Assembly: GCF_900114485.1 (NCBI RefSeq)
Contig: NZ_FOTF01000006.1
Location: 148,286 to 212,285, forward strand
Source of the DNA: Loktanella salsilacus
GTDB lineage: Bacteria > Pseudomonadota > Alphaproteobacteria > Rhodobacterales > Rhodobacteraceae
Length of the DNA: 64,000 bases
Direction of reading: 5' to 3'
Under the pieces are notes generated by a model that saw only the letters and a list, made by a program, of their open reading frames with translations, searched no databases and was not told the origin of the DNA. Of this stretch, positions 16,134 through 25,111 are shown in pieces; position 1 is the first letter of the stretch; the number at the start of each line of letters is the position of its first letter. The translations under genes were made by a program, and so were the position numbers.

Positions 16134-16775
16134 TTAGCGCTTCAAGCCTGCCGCTTCGCGGGCCAATGCTTCAATCCCGGCCCAGTCACCCGCAGCCATC
16201 AGATCCTTTGGCGCAACCCAGCTGCCGCCCACGCAAAGCGTGTTGGACAAGGCCAGATAATCGGGCGCGTTCTTAAGTGTGACGCCGCCGGTGGGGCAGA
16301 ATTTGACCTGTGGGATCGGCGCGCCGATCGCCTTCAGCGCCGCTGCGCCGCCGTTCGCTTCGGCGGGAAAGAACTTTTGCACGGTATAGCCGCGCTCTAG
16401 CAGGCGCATCGCCTCTGACGCGGTGGCGACGCCCGGCAGCAGGGGCAGGTCGTTCGCTTCGCAAGCGTCAAGGATCAGGTCTGTCGCCCCCGGAGAGACG
16501 CCAAATTTCGCGCCTGCCGCTTTCGCGTTTTCCACATCTTTGGGCGTCAGCAGGGTGCCTGCGCCAACAACACCGCCGGGAATGGCAGCCATTTCGCGAA
16601 TCGCGTCCAGTGCGGCGGGGGTGCGCAGAGTGACCTCTAGCGCGGGCAGGCCGCCTGCCACCAAGGCGCGGGCCAGATCGGCGGCAAGGCTTGCGTCATC
16701 CAGCACGAGCACGGGGACGACGGGGGCCAGAAGGCACAGGTCGCGGTTCAGGTCGGAGGCTTGTTCGGGAGTCAT
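16134..16775 (-). CDS. eda: 2-dehydro-3-deoxy-6-phosphogluconate (KDPG) aldolase
   Basis: A 213-residue class I aldolase that splits KDPG into pyruvate and glyceraldehyde 3-phosphate, the last step of the Entner-Doudoroff pathway. VVPVLVLDDASLAADLARALVAGGLPALEVTLRTP, the GAGTLL strand and the FGVSPGATD and KFFPAEANGGAAALKA segments are typical; the Schiff-base lysine is the K of KFFPAE. It follows edd in the same direction, separated by 74 nt that contain a dispersed repeat copy. Confidence 0.94.
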   Translation of the reverse strand: MTPEQASDLNRDLCLLAPVVPVLVLDDASLAADLARALVAGGLPALEVTLRTPAALDAIREMAAIPGGVVGAGTLLTPKDVENAKAAGAKFGVSPGATDLILDACEANDLPLLPGVATASEAMRLLERGYTVQKFFPAEANGGAAALKAIGAPIPQVKFCPTGGVTLKNAPDYLALSNTLCVGGSWVAPKDLMAAGDWAGIEALAREAAGLKR

Positions 16776-16814
16776 GTATATGTCTTTCGTCTCGATGCTG
16801 GGCCGGGGGCAGAT

Positions 16815-16847
16815 GCCTCCGGCGGGAGTATTTCTGGCAAGATGATG
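16815..16847 (+). repeat. Dispersed intergenic repeat between eda and edd
   Basis: GCCTCCGGCGGGAGTATTT followed by CTGGCAAGATGATGA. This is the closest match to the copy at 46858. It spans the eda-edd spacer and stops just before the edd stop codon. Confidence 0.7.
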
Positions 16848-16849
16848 AA

Positions 16850-18655
16850 TCAGACGGCGACGCCGGCTCCTTCGGTGACTTGGCCGACATTTTGGCGGAA
16901 AACCTCGAATAATTCGCGGCCCACACCTGTGCCGTTGCCGGACAAGTCTGCCACTGCATCGGTGCGGCTTGCAAGGTCCACATTCAACACGTCAATCGTC
17001 CCGTTGATCGCATCAAGTCGGATGATGTCGCCGTCGTTGATCTTGGCGATCGGTCCGCCGTTGGCCGCCTCTGGCGCGAGGTGGATGGCGGACGGCACCT
17101 TGCCCGACGCGCCGGACATGCGCCCGTCAGTGACAAGGGCGACTTTCAGGCCGCGGTCTTGCAGCACGGCCAGCGTTGGTGTCAGGCCATGCAATTCGGG
17201 CATGCCGTTGGATTTCGGGCCTTGGAAGCGGACAACGATGATGGTGTCAGAGGTAAATTCGCCAGCCTTGAACGCCGCTTTGACGCTGTCTTGGTCGTGG
17301 AAAATACGGGCCGGGGCTTCAACGATGTGACGCTCTTCTGCGACGGCCGAGATTTTCATCACGCCGCGGCCAAGGTTGCCTTTGAGCTGGGCCAAGCCGC
17401 CGTGCTTTTGGAACGGATCAGCGGCAGGGCGCAGGATTTTCGTGTTCAGGCTTTCCCCGGCCCCTTTGGCATAGGTCACCCGGCCAGCATCAAGTTTGGG
17501 CTCTTGCGTATATAGGTTCAGGCCATTGCCCGCGACGGTTTTCACATCGTCATGCAGCAGGCCGGCATTTAGCAATTCGCCGATCATATAGCCAAGACCG
17601 CCAGCGGCGTGGAAGTGGTTCACGTCGGCCAGACCGTTGGGATAGACCTTCGCCATCAGCGGGGTCACGGCGGACAGATCGCTGAAGTCCTGCAGGTCAA
17701 GGATGATGCCAGCGGCGCGCGCCATGGCGGGCAGGTGGATCACAAGGTTGGTTGATCCTCCCGTGGCCATCAGGCCGACAAGGCCGTTCACAAAGGCTTT
17801 TTCGTCCAGAATATCGCAGGTGGGCGTGTATTCATTGCCAAGCGCGGTGATTTGGGCCGCACGCTCTGTCCCAGCCACGGTCAGGGCGTCGCGCAGCGGC
17901 GTGTTCGGGTTCACAAAGGATGCGCCGGGCAGGTGCAGGCCCATGAATTCCATCAGCATTTGGTTGCTGTTGGCGGTGCCGTAAAATGTGCAGGTGCCCG
18001 GACCGTGGTAGGATGCCATCTCGGCCGCCATCAGTTCCTCGCGGCCGATTTCGCCGGTGGCGAATTGCTGGCGGACCTTAGATTTTTCGTCGTTGGGCAA
18101 GCCACTGACCATGGGACCCGCAGGCAGGAACACGGAGGGGATATAGCCAAAGGTCGCGGCGGCCATGACAAGGCCGGGGACGATTTTGTCGCAAACGCCC
18201 AAGTAGATCGCGGCGTCAAAGGTGTTGTGAGACAGACCCACGGCAGCGGAGAGGGCGATCACATCGCGCGAAAACAGCGACAGTTCCATCCCGGTCTGGC
18301 CTTGGGTGACGCCGTCGCACATCGCAGGCACACCGCCTGCAACCTGCGCCGTGGCGCCGGCAGCAATGGCGGCCTTTTTGATCAGCGCAGGGTAGGTTTC
18401 AAACGGCTGATGCGCCGACAGCATGTCGTTGTAGGCCGTGATGATGCCGATGTTCGGGGCTTTGTCCGCGACCAGCGCGTCCTTTTGATCGCCCATCGCA
18501 GCATAGGCGTGGGCCTGATTGCCGCAGGTCAGGTGCGACCGGCGCGGGCCGACGGCGGCGGCGCGGGCCATAGTGTCCAGATACTGGCGGCGCGGCCCTT
18601 CAGAGCGGGCGCGAATCCGGTCGGTGACTTCGGCAATTTTAGGGTGCAGGGCCAT
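16850..18655 (-). CDS. edd: Phosphogluconate dehydratase
   Basis: A 601-residue iron-sulfur dehydratase of the IlvD/Edd family that converts 6-phosphogluconate to KDPG (Entner-Doudoroff pathway). The Fe-S cysteines occur in [25 protein letters not shown] and [25 protein letters not shown]; the C-terminal [18 protein letters not shown] is also diagnostic. The start at [14 protein letters not shown] was chosen because it begins the family alignment; an upstream in-frame ATG would add 14 residues. A GTTAGCGCTAAC palindrome lies 47 nt upstream, suggesting LacI-family control of edd and eda. Confidence 0.95.
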   Translation of the reverse strand: MALHPKIAEVTDRIRARSEGPRRQYLDTMARAAAVGPRRSHLTCGNQAHAYAAMGDQKDALVADKAPNIGIITAYNDMLSAHQPFETYPALIKKAAIAAGATAQVAGGVPAMCDGVTQGQTGMELSLFSRDVIALSAAVGLSHNTFDAAIYLGVCDKIVPGLVMAAATFGYIPSVFLPAGPMVSGLPNDEKSKVRQQFATGEIGREELMAAEMASYHGPGTCTFYGTANSNQMLMEFMGLHLPGASFVNPNTPLRDALTVAGTERAAQITALGNEYTPTCDILDEKAFVNGLVGLMATGGSTNLVIHLPAMARAAGIILDLQDFSDLSAVTPLMAKVYPNGLADVNHFHAAGGLGYMIGELLNAGLLHDDVKTVAGNGLNLYTQEPKLDAGRVTYAKGAGESLNTKILRPAADPFQKHGGLAQLKGNLGRGVMKISAVAEERHIVEAPARIFHDQDSVKAAFKAGEFTSDTIIVVRFQGPKSNGMPELHGLTPTLAVLQDRGLKVALVTDGRMSGASGKVPSAIHLAPEAANGGPIAKINDGDIIRLDAINGTIDVLNVDLASRTDAVADLSGNGTGVGRELFEVFRQNVGQVTEGAGVAV

Positions 18656-18702
18656 GGGTCTTCCCGTGTGTATGATGGATTGCACCCTTCTTAGCATGAA
18701 CG

Positions 18703-18714
18703 GTTAGCGCTAAC
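18703..18714. promoter_or_regulatory. LacI/GntR-type operator upstream of edd-eda
   Basis: The 12-bp perfect palindrome GTTAGCGCTAAC has the central CG and the half-site form typical of LacI-family regulators of sugar-acid metabolism. It lies 47 nt before the edd start and overlaps a possible -35 element (TTGTTA, with TAAGAA 17 nt later on the minus strand). The cognate regulator is not in the window. Confidence 0.65.
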
Positions 18715-18803
18715 AACGCTTGTCAGGTTGATTTTCGGCCCTTTCGGGCCCAGCTGCGCCTAAAACTGGCCACTGGCGTAGGCGGCCTGCGCAAGTTAAA
18801 GCA

Positions 18804-20006
18804 ATGCTCATGAATATGCCCTCTTATCCCACCGTCCGCCTGACCCCAAAGGGGGATGCCCGCGCAATCCGCCACGGCTTCCCTTGGGTCTATGCCAATG
18901 AACTGGTCACTGACCGCCGCACACGCGGGCTGACCGCTGGTGCGCTTGCCGTACTAGAGGACGCCAACCGCGTGCCGCTGGGCCTTGTCACCGTGAACCC
19001 GGCGTCAAAGATCATCTGCCGGATGATCGACCGCGACACAGAAGCGGTGATCGACACCGCATGGTTCGCGGCCAAGCTGACCCGCGCGCTGATCCACCGC
19101 GAGCGGATCTATGACGCGCCCTTCTATCGCCTTGTCCATGCAGAGGCCGACGGCCTGCCCGGCGTCGTCATCGACCGCTTTGGCGATACCGCTGTGATCC
19201 AGCCGAACGCCGCCTGGGCCGATGCGCTGATCGAGCCGCTGTGCGATGCATTGGTGCAGGTGACGGGTGTGACCACGGTCGTGATGAACGCCTCTGGCCG
19301 CGCGCGTAGCCTTGAAGGGCTTGACGACCGCATGGGCATTCTGCGCGGCGATGCGCCGACGGCAGCGATCCCGGTGCCGATGAATGGTGCGACCTATATG
19401 GCCGATCTGATGGGCGGGCAAAAGACCGGCCTGTTCTTTGACCAACGCCCGAACCACGCCTTTGCCGCCAGCCTGTCGCGCGGCGCGCGGGTGCTGGATA
19501 TGTTCAGCCACGTCGGCGGCTTTGGCCTTGCCGCTTTGGCAGGCGGGGCGGCCTCTGTGCTGGCCGTAGACGGATCAGAGCCTGCACTGGCGCTGGCCGA
19601 TCAAGGCGCGGCCGCGATGGGCGTGTCGGACAAGTTCACCACGCGCAAGGGCGACGCCTTTGACACACTGGCCGCATTGGCCGAAGAGGGCGCGCAGTTC
19701 GATTTGGTCGTCTGCGATCCGCCTGCTTTTGCGCCGAACAAATCCTCGCTCGAGGCCGGTTTGCGCGCTTACGAGCGGATTGCCCGTCTGGCGGCCACGC
19801 TGGTCGCTGATGGCGGCTATCTGATGGTGTGTTCGTGCAGCCATGCCGCTGATCTGACGCGGTTCCGCAATGCCTCTGCCCGCGGTATCGGCCGCGCTGG
19901 TCGGCGCAGCCAAGTGATCCAGACTGGCTTTGCCGGGCCGGACCACCCGCTGCTGCCGCATCTGGCTGAAAGCGGCTATCTGAAAGCGGTGACGTTCCGG
20001 CTATAG
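18804..20006 (+). CDS. Class I SAM-dependent rRNA methyltransferase, RlmI-like
   Basis: A 400-residue RNA methyltransferase of the RlmI/RlmK type, with an N-terminal PUA-like RNA-binding domain (about residues 8-80, GFPWVYANEL) and a C-terminal Rossmann methyltransferase. Visible motifs are GLFFDQRPNH near 210, VLDMFSHVGGFGLAAL (AdoMet motif I, about 232) and VVCDPPAF (motif IV, about 307). RlmI in E. coli makes m5C1962 of 23S rRNA; the CSCSH segment holds candidate catalytic cysteines. Three Met codons lie within 12 nt, so the exact start is uncertain. A PIN-domain gene follows 11 nt later. Confidence 0.85.
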   Translation: MLMNMPSYPTVRLTPKGDARAIRHGFPWVYANELVTDRRTRGLTAGALAVLEDANRVPLGLVTVNPASKIICRMIDRDTEAVIDTAWFAAKLTRALIHRERIYDAPFYRLVHAEADGLPGVVIDRFGDTAVIQPNAAWADALIEPLCDALVQVTGVTTVVMNASGRARSLEGLDDRMGILRGDAPTAAIPVPMNGATYMADLMGGQKTGLFFDQRPNHAFAASLSRGARVLDMFSHVGGFGLAALAGGAASVLAVDGSEPALALADQGAAAMGVSDKFTTRKGDAFDTLAALAEEGAQFDLVVCDPPAFAPNKSSLEAGLRAYERIARLAATLVADGGYLMVCSCSHAADLTRFRNASARGIGRAGRRSQVIQTGFAGPDHPLLPHLAESGYLKAVTFRL

Positions 20007-20017
20007 GGGCCCTGCCT

Positions 20018-20557
20018 GTGAAGGTCCTTCTTGACGCCTGCGTTCTATATCCAACCGTGATGCGCGAAGTGCTGATCGGTTGCGCATCAGCAGGGCTGTT
20101 TCAGCCCTGCTGGTCGCCGCGCATCTTGGAAGAATGGGCGCGGGCGACGGTCAAACTGGGACCAGAGGCCGAAGTCTTTGCCCGCGGCGAAATCGCGACG
20201 CTGACCGCCCAATTCCCCCGTGCCTCTGTGACGCCGGACGACGGTATGCTGCGGCGGCTGTGGCTGCCGGACGCGGATGACATCCACGTTTTGGCTGCCG
20301 CTGTTGCGGGACATTGCGATGCAATCCTGACCATGAACGCCAAGGATTTTCCCGGCAATCTGCTGGCCGAAGAAGACCTGTTCCGCGCTGATCCCGACGG
20401 ATTTCTGCTGCGCCTGCATGACGAAGCGCCTCAGGTCGTCAGCGATATCGCGCACAAAGTCTTGGCCGAGGCGAACCGGCTCTCACCCGAACCTTGGACC
20501 ATCCGCGCGCTGATGAAAAAAGCCCGCCTGCCGCGTTTTGGCAAAAGGCTAATGTAG
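20018..20557 (+). CDS. Solitary PIN-domain protein
   Basis: A 179-residue PIN-fold protein. The N-terminal MKVLLDACVLYP gives the first acidic metal ligand (Asp6), and LPDADDIHVLAAAV (about 85-98) and ILTMNAKDFP supply the further acidic residues, so it may be a Mg2+-dependent RNase. No antitoxin gene adjoins it; it follows the RlmI-like methyltransferase by 11 nt and is probably co-transcribed. The length exceeds the 130-140 residues of VapC toxins because of a C-terminal helical region. RNA processing rather than a toxin role is possible. Confidence 0.65.
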   Translation: MKVLLDACVLYPTVMREVLIGCASAGLFQPCWSPRILEEWARATVKLGPEAEVFARGEIATLTAQFPRASVTPDDGMLRRLWLPDADDIHVLAAAVAGHCDAILTMNAKDFPGNLLAEEDLFRADPDGFLLRLHDEAPQVVSDIAHKVLAEANRLSPEPWTIRALMKKARLPRFGKRLM

Positions 20558-20580
20558 CCGAATTTTCGTCGAAAATTCGG
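20558..20580. terminator. A/T-rich palindrome, first of a tandem pair
   Basis: Perfect 10-bp stem CCGAATTTTC / GAAAATTCGG with a GTC loop, starting at the base after the PIN gene stop. It lies between convergent genes and probably acts as a bidirectional terminator or end-stabilising hairpin. Confidence 0.6.
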
Positions 20581-20587
20581 AAGACTC

Positions 20588-20608
20588 CAATTTTTCGCCG
20601 AAAAATTG
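20588..20608. terminator. A/T-rich palindrome, second of a tandem pair
   Basis: Perfect 9-bp stem CAATTTTTC / GAAAAATTG with a GCC loop, 7 nt from the first palindrome and ending 7 nt before the M48 protease stop codon. Confidence 0.6.
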
Positions 20609-20614
20609 CCGGCG

Positions 20615-21298
20615 TTACGCGTTCCAGCGCGCCTCGTTCTGCTGGATGGCGGCAATGCGCAGGGCGGTTTTGGGATGGCTCAGCATCCAAGCAGGCGTGC
20701 CTTTACCTGCGGTTCCGGTCAGGTGCTCTAGCTTGTGAAATAACGACTGCTGCGGCGCTGTGCCGATCCCGCATTTCACAAGTAGGGCAGAGGCATAGGC
20801 ATCCGCCTCAAACTCGTCCGCGCGCGACAGCCGCGCGGCAAGCAGCGCCATCAGCCCGTTGCCGATCCAGCCGCCAATGCCCGGCAAAAACCGGTTCAGC
20901 ACCATCGCAATCGCCGTGCGCATCGCGTTTTGCGCGGCGAAATCGGTCATGCGGCGGCGCGAATGGCCAAGGGCGACGTGCCCCAGTTCGTGCGCGATCA
21001 CGCTGGCCAGCTCCTCTGCCGTGACTTCGCCTGCGCGGTAGCGATCAAAGAACCCGCGCGTGATGAAGATGCGGCCATCCGGCGCGGCAAGGCCGTTCAC
21101 CATCGCGACCTCGTAAATGTGCACCTTGATCCGTTTGATATCCAGCGCCTGCGCCATCCGGTCCGTCAAGGCGCGCAGGCGCGGATCAGCCAGTTCGGTG
21201 GATGCACCGTCAAGCTCTCGCCGCGTGCGCCACGCAGAAAAGTGGTACAGCGCAAGGCCGTAAGCAAGGGCGAGCAGGATGGGGGTAAACTTGAGCAT
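20615..21298 (-). CDS. M48 family zinc metallopeptidase
   Basis: A 227-residue membrane-anchored M48 peptidase related to HtpX. A single N-terminal transmembrane helix (about residues 4-20) precedes the catalytic domain with HELGH at 103-107, and the third zinc ligand lies in SRADEFEADAYA. The compact length, without the four-helix HtpX scaffold, places it among the short M48 proteins. Its role is probably envelope protein quality control. Starts at 21298 and 21307 are both possible; neither has a clear ribosome-binding site. Confidence 0.78.
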   Translation of the reverse strand: MLKFTPILLALAYGLALYHFSAWRTRRELDGASTELADPRLRALTDRMAQALDIKRIKVHIYEVAMVNGLAAPDGRIFITRGFFDRYRAGEVTAEELASVIAHELGHVALGHSRRRMTDFAAQNAMRTAIAMVLNRFLPGIGGWIGNGLMALLAARLSRADEFEADAYASALLVKCGIGTAPQQSLFHKLEHLTGTAGKGTPAWMLSHPKTALRIAAIQQNEARWNA

Positions 21299-21353
21299 GT
21301 TACCCATATGGGGGCACAGCAGCGCAATTGCCAAGGCATCATGGCACCTTGCG

Positions 21354-21959
21354 TCAATCCGTAGCCATCACCGCCTTATGCCGCGCGCGCAGCAGCCACA
21401 GCCCCAGCAGTGTTACTGCCGCTAGCGCAAGGATCAATCCCGACACATTGCCCATCAAAGACGTAAGTTCAGCAACCCGGTCCGCGAAACTATAGCCCAG
21501 CCCAACATAAAGGCTGACCCAGACGATTTCCCCGGCAATGCCCCACAGCGCAAAACGCAGCCACGAAAACTGCGTCAACCCGCTGACATAATTGATATAC
21601 GGCCCCAGCGGTGCCACCAACCAGCACGAGAAGAACACGCTCGACCCGCCCCAGCGGTTCATAAAGGCCTGCCCCTTGCGATGCATCGCTGCGCGTTTGG
21701 GCCGCGCAGCCAACCAGTCGCTGAGCCGCGTTCCCATGCCGCGCGCCAGCCAATAGCCGCTGTTGTCCCCCAGTACCGCGCCGGAAAAGGCTGCGATCAT
21801 CACCGCCATCAGCGACAAGTCCCCGGTCTGGGCAAAGCCGCCAGATGCCAGCATCAGCAAGGACGACGGCACAGGCAGCGCGAGGCAGGACAGGAAGGTC
21901 ACGCAAAACAGGATCGGCACGCCGTAATCGGCGATCAGGGCAAGGGCGAGATCGCTCAT
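21354..21959 (-). CDS. DedA family inner-membrane protein
   Basis: A 201-residue DedA/VTT-domain membrane protein. Family members are proposed to move phospholipids such as undecaprenyl phosphate across the inner membrane. Visible motifs are the membrane-embedded LALPVPSSLLMLASGGFA and GAVLGDNSGYWLARGMG, plus FFSCWLVAPLGPYINYVSG in place of the usual F-x-R-(F/W)-x-P-x-x-R segment. Start MSDLALALIADYG overlaps the stop of the upstream single-helix gene by 4 nt (ATGA), so the two are coupled. The usual Arg of the FxRF motif is replaced by Cys/Trp here, which is noteworthy. Confidence 0.8.
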   Translation of the reverse strand: MSDLALALIADYGVPILFCVTFLSCLALPVPSSLLMLASGGFAQTGDLSLMAVMIAAFSGAVLGDNSGYWLARGMGTRLSDWLAARPKRAAMHRKGQAFMNRWGGSSVFFSCWLVAPLGPYINYVSGLTQFSWLRFALWGIAGEIVWVSLYVGLGYSFADRVAELTSLMGNVSGLILALAAVTLLGLWLLRARHKAVMATD

Positions 21960-22327
21960 CTCTCGCGCTCTACCAGGGCGTTGCGCCAATCTGTGACAGC
22001 CGCGTCGATACGCACCTGCAAGTCGTCCAGCGTCACGCCATTTTCTTTGGCAATCGCGTCCAGCGATTTGCGGCGCGGTTTTTGCGCGGGGTCCAGAAAT
22101 AGCGCGGGAACAAACACCTCTGGCGGGATGTGGTAGGATTGGGCGACATAGCGCGGCGTCATCCACCCCGCGAGCGCCTGATCGCGGTGCGCAGGATCGT
22201 TCCAATACAGCGCCTGCGATAGCGTCTGAAACCCAAAGTACAGCAGCGCCACCACGGCAATGGCAAAAGCGATCAAGGCTGTTCGGTTATGCTGCCAAAG
22301 GTGGCGGATCATCATGATACTATCCAT
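21956..22327 (-). CDS. Hypothetical single-helix membrane protein upstream of dedA
   Basis: A 123-residue protein with one transmembrane helix (about residues 16-36, TALIAFAIAVVALLYFGFQTL) and a soluble C-terminal part. The C-terminal half (TPRYVAQSYHIPPEVFVPAL ... SLDAIAKENGVTLDDLQVRI) resembles a small helix-turn-helix-like fold found in alphaproteobacterial proteins of unknown function. Two possible ATG starts lie 12 nt apart. The stop overlaps the dedA-like gene by 4 nt. I do not recognise a named family. Confidence 0.62.
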   Translation of the reverse strand: MDSIMMIRHLWQHNRTALIAFAIAVVALLYFGFQTLSQALYWNDPAHRDQALAGWMTPRYVAQSYHIPPEVFVPALFLDPAQKPRRKSLDAIAKENGVTLDDLQVRIDAAVTDWRNALVERER

Positions 22328-22393
22328 GTGCGCGGCCTGATCGTTCTGATCATGCCAGTATAGAACGCAACAACAGGTTAAGTCCGCCGCAGC

Positions 22394-23578
22394 TTAGGTC
22401 AACAACTTCATCGCAGCGCCAATACCGCCAAGGGTCATGGGCTGCATCCGGCCGGGACCAAAGAGCTGCTGGATCATCTGGATCGATTGGGTGTGGCCCC
22501 AATAGTGTTCGGGCAGGGGATTGATCCAGACATGGGCGGGCCATTGCTGGCGCGCACGGTCCAGCCAGACCGCACCTGCCTCGGCGTTCCAATGTTCATT
22601 CGCGCCGCCGGGGCTGGCAATTTCATAGGGCGACATGCTGGCGTCGCCGACGAAAATGCATTTGTAATCAGAGCCATACTTGCGCAGCACATCCCAGGTT
22701 GGCGTCTGCGCGTTCCAACGGCGGCGGTTGTCGGTCCACACGCCTTCATACAGGCAGTTGTGGAAATAGAAGTGCTGCATGTGCTTGAATTCAGCGCGGG
22801 CGGCGCTGAACAACTCTTCCACCACCTTGACGTGCGGGTCCATGCTGCCGCCAATGTCTAAGAATAGCAGCACCTTAACCGCATTGCGCCGCTCTGGCCG
22901 GGTTTGCACGTCCAGATAGCCATGTTCGGCCGTCTTTTGGATCGTGCCGTCCAGATCAAGCTCTTCTTCCGCGCCGTCCCGCGCCCATTTGCGCAGGCGC
23001 TTTAACGCGACTTTAATGTTGCGAGTGCCAAGATCGACGGTGTCGTCCAGATCGCGGAATTCGCGTTTGTCCCAGACTTTCACAGCGCGCTGATGCCGGC
23101 TCTCGTTCTGGCCGATCCGCACGCCTTCTGGATTGTAACCATAGGCGCCAAAGGGGGATGTGCCCGCTGTCCCAACCCATTTGCTGCCGCCCTGATGGCG
23201 CTCTTTTTGCTCGGCCAGCCGCTGCTTGAGCCGCTCCATCAACGCGTCAAAGCCGCCGGTCGCTTCGATTTCGGCCTTTTCTTCGGGGGTCAGGTGCTTT
23301 TCCGCCAGCTTTTCCAGCCAATCGGCGGGAATATCGACGGCGTCCATGACCTGTTGATCGCTGATTGCCTCTAACCCGGCAAAGCTGGCGGCAAAGGCGC
23401 GATCATAGCGGTCGATGTGGCGTTCATCCTTGACCATGATCGTGCGGCCAAGGTGATAAAACGCGTCGACATCATAGGTCGCAAGGCCCGCTTTCATCCC
23501 CTCAAGGAACGCCAGAAACTCGCGGATCGACACCGGCACACCGTGGTTGCGCAGATTGTCAAAGAACCGCAGGAACAT
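22394..23578 (-). CDS. VWA domain protein, CoxE-like
   Basis: A 394-residue protein with a C-terminal von Willebrand A domain. The metal-site motif appears as DIGGSMD (about residue 240), with Gly in place of the first Ser, as is usual in CoxE-like proteins, and a second site FVGDASMSPYE follows. The N-terminal half is helical and charged. Members pair with MoxR AAA+ ATPases, in which the ATPase and VWA protein together remodel or load metals into partners. A MoxR gene lies 1.9 kb upstream on the same strand, separated by a DUF2927 lipoprotein and a 57-residue membrane protein. Confidence 0.85.
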   Translation of the reverse strand: MFLRFFDNLRNHGVPVSIREFLAFLEGMKAGLATYDVDAFYHLGRTIMVKDERHIDRYDRAFAASFAGLEAISDQQVMDAVDIPADWLEKLAEKHLTPEEKAEIEATGGFDALMERLKQRLAEQKERHQGGSKWVGTAGTSPFGAYGYNPEGVRIGQNESRHQRAVKVWDKREFRDLDDTVDLGTRNIKVALKRLRKWARDGAEEELDLDGTIQKTAEHGYLDVQTRPERRNAVKVLLFLDIGGSMDPHVKVVEELFSAARAEFKHMQHFYFHNCLYEGVWTDNRRRWNAQTPTWDVLRKYGSDYKCIFVGDASMSPYEIASPGGANEHWNAEAGAVWLDRARQQWPAHVWINPLPEHYWGHTQSIQMIQQLFGPGRMQPMTLGGIGAAMKLLT

Positions 23579-23752
23579 CTAGGCGACGGCGGCGCGCTGC
23601 ATGAAAACCAGCACGAACAGCCCGACAATGCCCAGCATAACCGCAAAGGCCGTGCCCCATTGCAGCATATCCATGACCGTGCCGCCGCGCTTTTTCGCGC
23701 GGATTGCGCCGATCAGGGCACCAATAATGATACCGCCAAGGGGAAAGATCAT
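23579..23752 (-). CDS. 57-residue two-helix membrane protein
   Basis: A small open frame of 57 codons: an N-terminal helix (MIFPLGGIIIGALIGAIRAKK) then a second helix (AFAVMLGIVGLFVLVFMQ) joined by a short basic/polar loop. It fills the gap between the DUF2927 gene and the VWA gene; its stop codon directly abuts the VWA start. Hydrophobic pattern, tight packing and coding direction all support a real gene. Function unknown; it could anchor or assist the MoxR/VWA partners. Confidence 0.7.
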   Translation of the reverse strand: MIFPLGGIIIGALIGAIRAKKRGGTVMDMLQWGTAFAVMLGIVGLFVLVFMQRAAVA

Positions 23753-23770
23753 CGGGTTGCGCCTTTGTCT

Positions 23771-25111
23771 CTAGGGGCGCAGCCCGCGGACTTCCGCCAG
23801 GCGAGCGCGCACATTTGCATCACTGCCAAAGCCGTATCGCGCCCATCCCAGACTGTCCACCCGCACCGCTTCGGCTGCGACACTGTCACCTTGCATGTCC
23901 AGCGCCTCGGCTTTGAACATCATCAAAAACGCAAGCAGGGCAGCGTTGTGGTGGCGCTGTGCGATAGGAATAGCGCTGTCGACAAGGCTAATCGTGCCTG
24001 CCGCATCGCCCGCAGATAGGGTGAAAGCGGCCTTTTGCACCGCGATATGGGCGCGGTGAATTTGCAGCGATGGCGAGGTGCTATAGATCTGGTCGGCCCG
24101 GTTAAACGCGGCCAGCGCAGCGGATGCATTCACGCCAACCTGCAAACGGCCCATCGCGTAATAAGAGAACCCTTCGCGGGTGCCGCCCCACCTGAATTGC
24201 TGCGCCATATTCACGGCGCGCTCTGCCGACTGACGCCGCGTCCCAGCAGAGGCATTGGTTAGCGCCGCTTCAATCGCGGAAATCCATTCGCGCGATGTGT
24301 CTGGAAAGACTCCGGTGCCGCCGCGCTGGCCCGCCGGGTTCAGCCGCGCCAGCACTGGCGCAATCACGTCTGATGCTTGCTGCCGGCTCATGCCGCTGTG
24401 CATTTCGGGCGCATAGGTCGCGCGCAGGATCAACATGTCAAAACCGGTCAGAACGGCGTGAATGTTGTCGTCATTAAAGACCGAGTCGGGCAGGCGGTAC
24501 AGATCGTTGAGTGGCCCCAGCGCTTGGGCCAATTCTTCGTGCAGGCAATCGCGGATTTCCTGCGGAGCTGCTTCGGCGGGGATAAAGATCGCAGCCTTTG
24601 TACGGGTCTGCAGCGCGGTCCAGTCGACGGCGCTGGTCTTGCGCATGGCAAGGTATTCGTCCCAGTTGCGCACATTTGGCACAACGAAACAGGCCGCATT
24701 CGGCACCGCGCGCTGCAAGGCTTTTTGCGGCACGGTCTGCACGATGATATTGGCATCGGCCTGATCGGTGCGACTAATCGGGATCGCCGCCTCTTTGCGC
24801 AAACGGCCCAGCAACGATTCTAGATCAGCGATCAGTGTGGCTGGCGCCCCCGGTGCGACGCGGACGCTGATCGGTCCCTCAAAACGCGACATGGCCGCGA
24901 TAGCGCGGCCGCTTTCTAGGCGAAACGACAGGTCCAAAAAGTCCTGTCCCATTTCGGGATTATTGCGCGTGACTGGCACGACATAGTTGTCTGTGAACCC
25001 GCGCATCGCTGGCAGCGCACTGGCGGTCGCGCCGCGTGTCGGCGGGGCCGCAGGAGCAGGAGAGCAAGACGCCAGCAGCGCCGCCATCATAAAGGTAGAC
25101 GCGCGGTTCAT
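23771..25111 (-). CDS. DUF2927 lipoprotein
   Basis: A 446-residue predicted lipoprotein: signal peptide with a lipobox LLASC and Cys16 as the lipidated residue. The N-terminal two thirds match the DUF2927 family (FTDNYVVPVTRNNPEMGQ; SRFEGPISVRVAPGAP; CLHEELAQALGPLNDLYRLPDSVFNDDNIHAVLT). The HEELAQ segment, with its metalloprotease-like HE pair, is suggestive, but there is no second His of an HExxH site. The C-terminal third is helical and repeat-like (MAQQFRWGGTREGFSYYAMGRLQ ... AALAAFNRADQIY), resembling TPR. It lies between the MoxR and VWA genes. The family has no assigned function. Confidence 0.72.
   Translation of the reverse strand: MNRASTFMMAALLASCSPAPAAPPTRGATASALPAMRGFTDNYVVPVTRNNPEMGQDFLDLSFRLESGRAIAAMSRFEGPISVRVAPGAPATLIADLESLLGRLRKEAAIPISRTDQADANIIVQTVPQKALQRAVPNAACFVVPNVRNWDEYLAMRKTSAVDWTALQTRTKAAIFIPAEAAPQEIRDCLHEELAQALGPLNDLYRLPDSVFNDDNIHAVLTGFDMLILRATYAPEMHSGMSRQQASDVIAPVLARLNPAGQRGGTGVFPDTSREWISAIEAALTNASAGTRRQSAERAVNMAQQFRWGGTREGFSYYAMGRLQVGVNASAALAAFNRADQIYSTSPSLQIHRAHIAVQKAAFTLSAGDAAGTISLVDSAIPIAQRHHNAALLAFLMMFKAEALDMQGDSVAAEAVRVDSLGWARYGFGSDANVRARLAEVRGLRP

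Noticed and set aside
18737..18750. GGCCC-TTTC-GGGCC hairpin upstream of edd as a terminator
   Set aside because: No T-run follows on either strand and it lies in a divergent promoter region, so there is no transcript for it to end.
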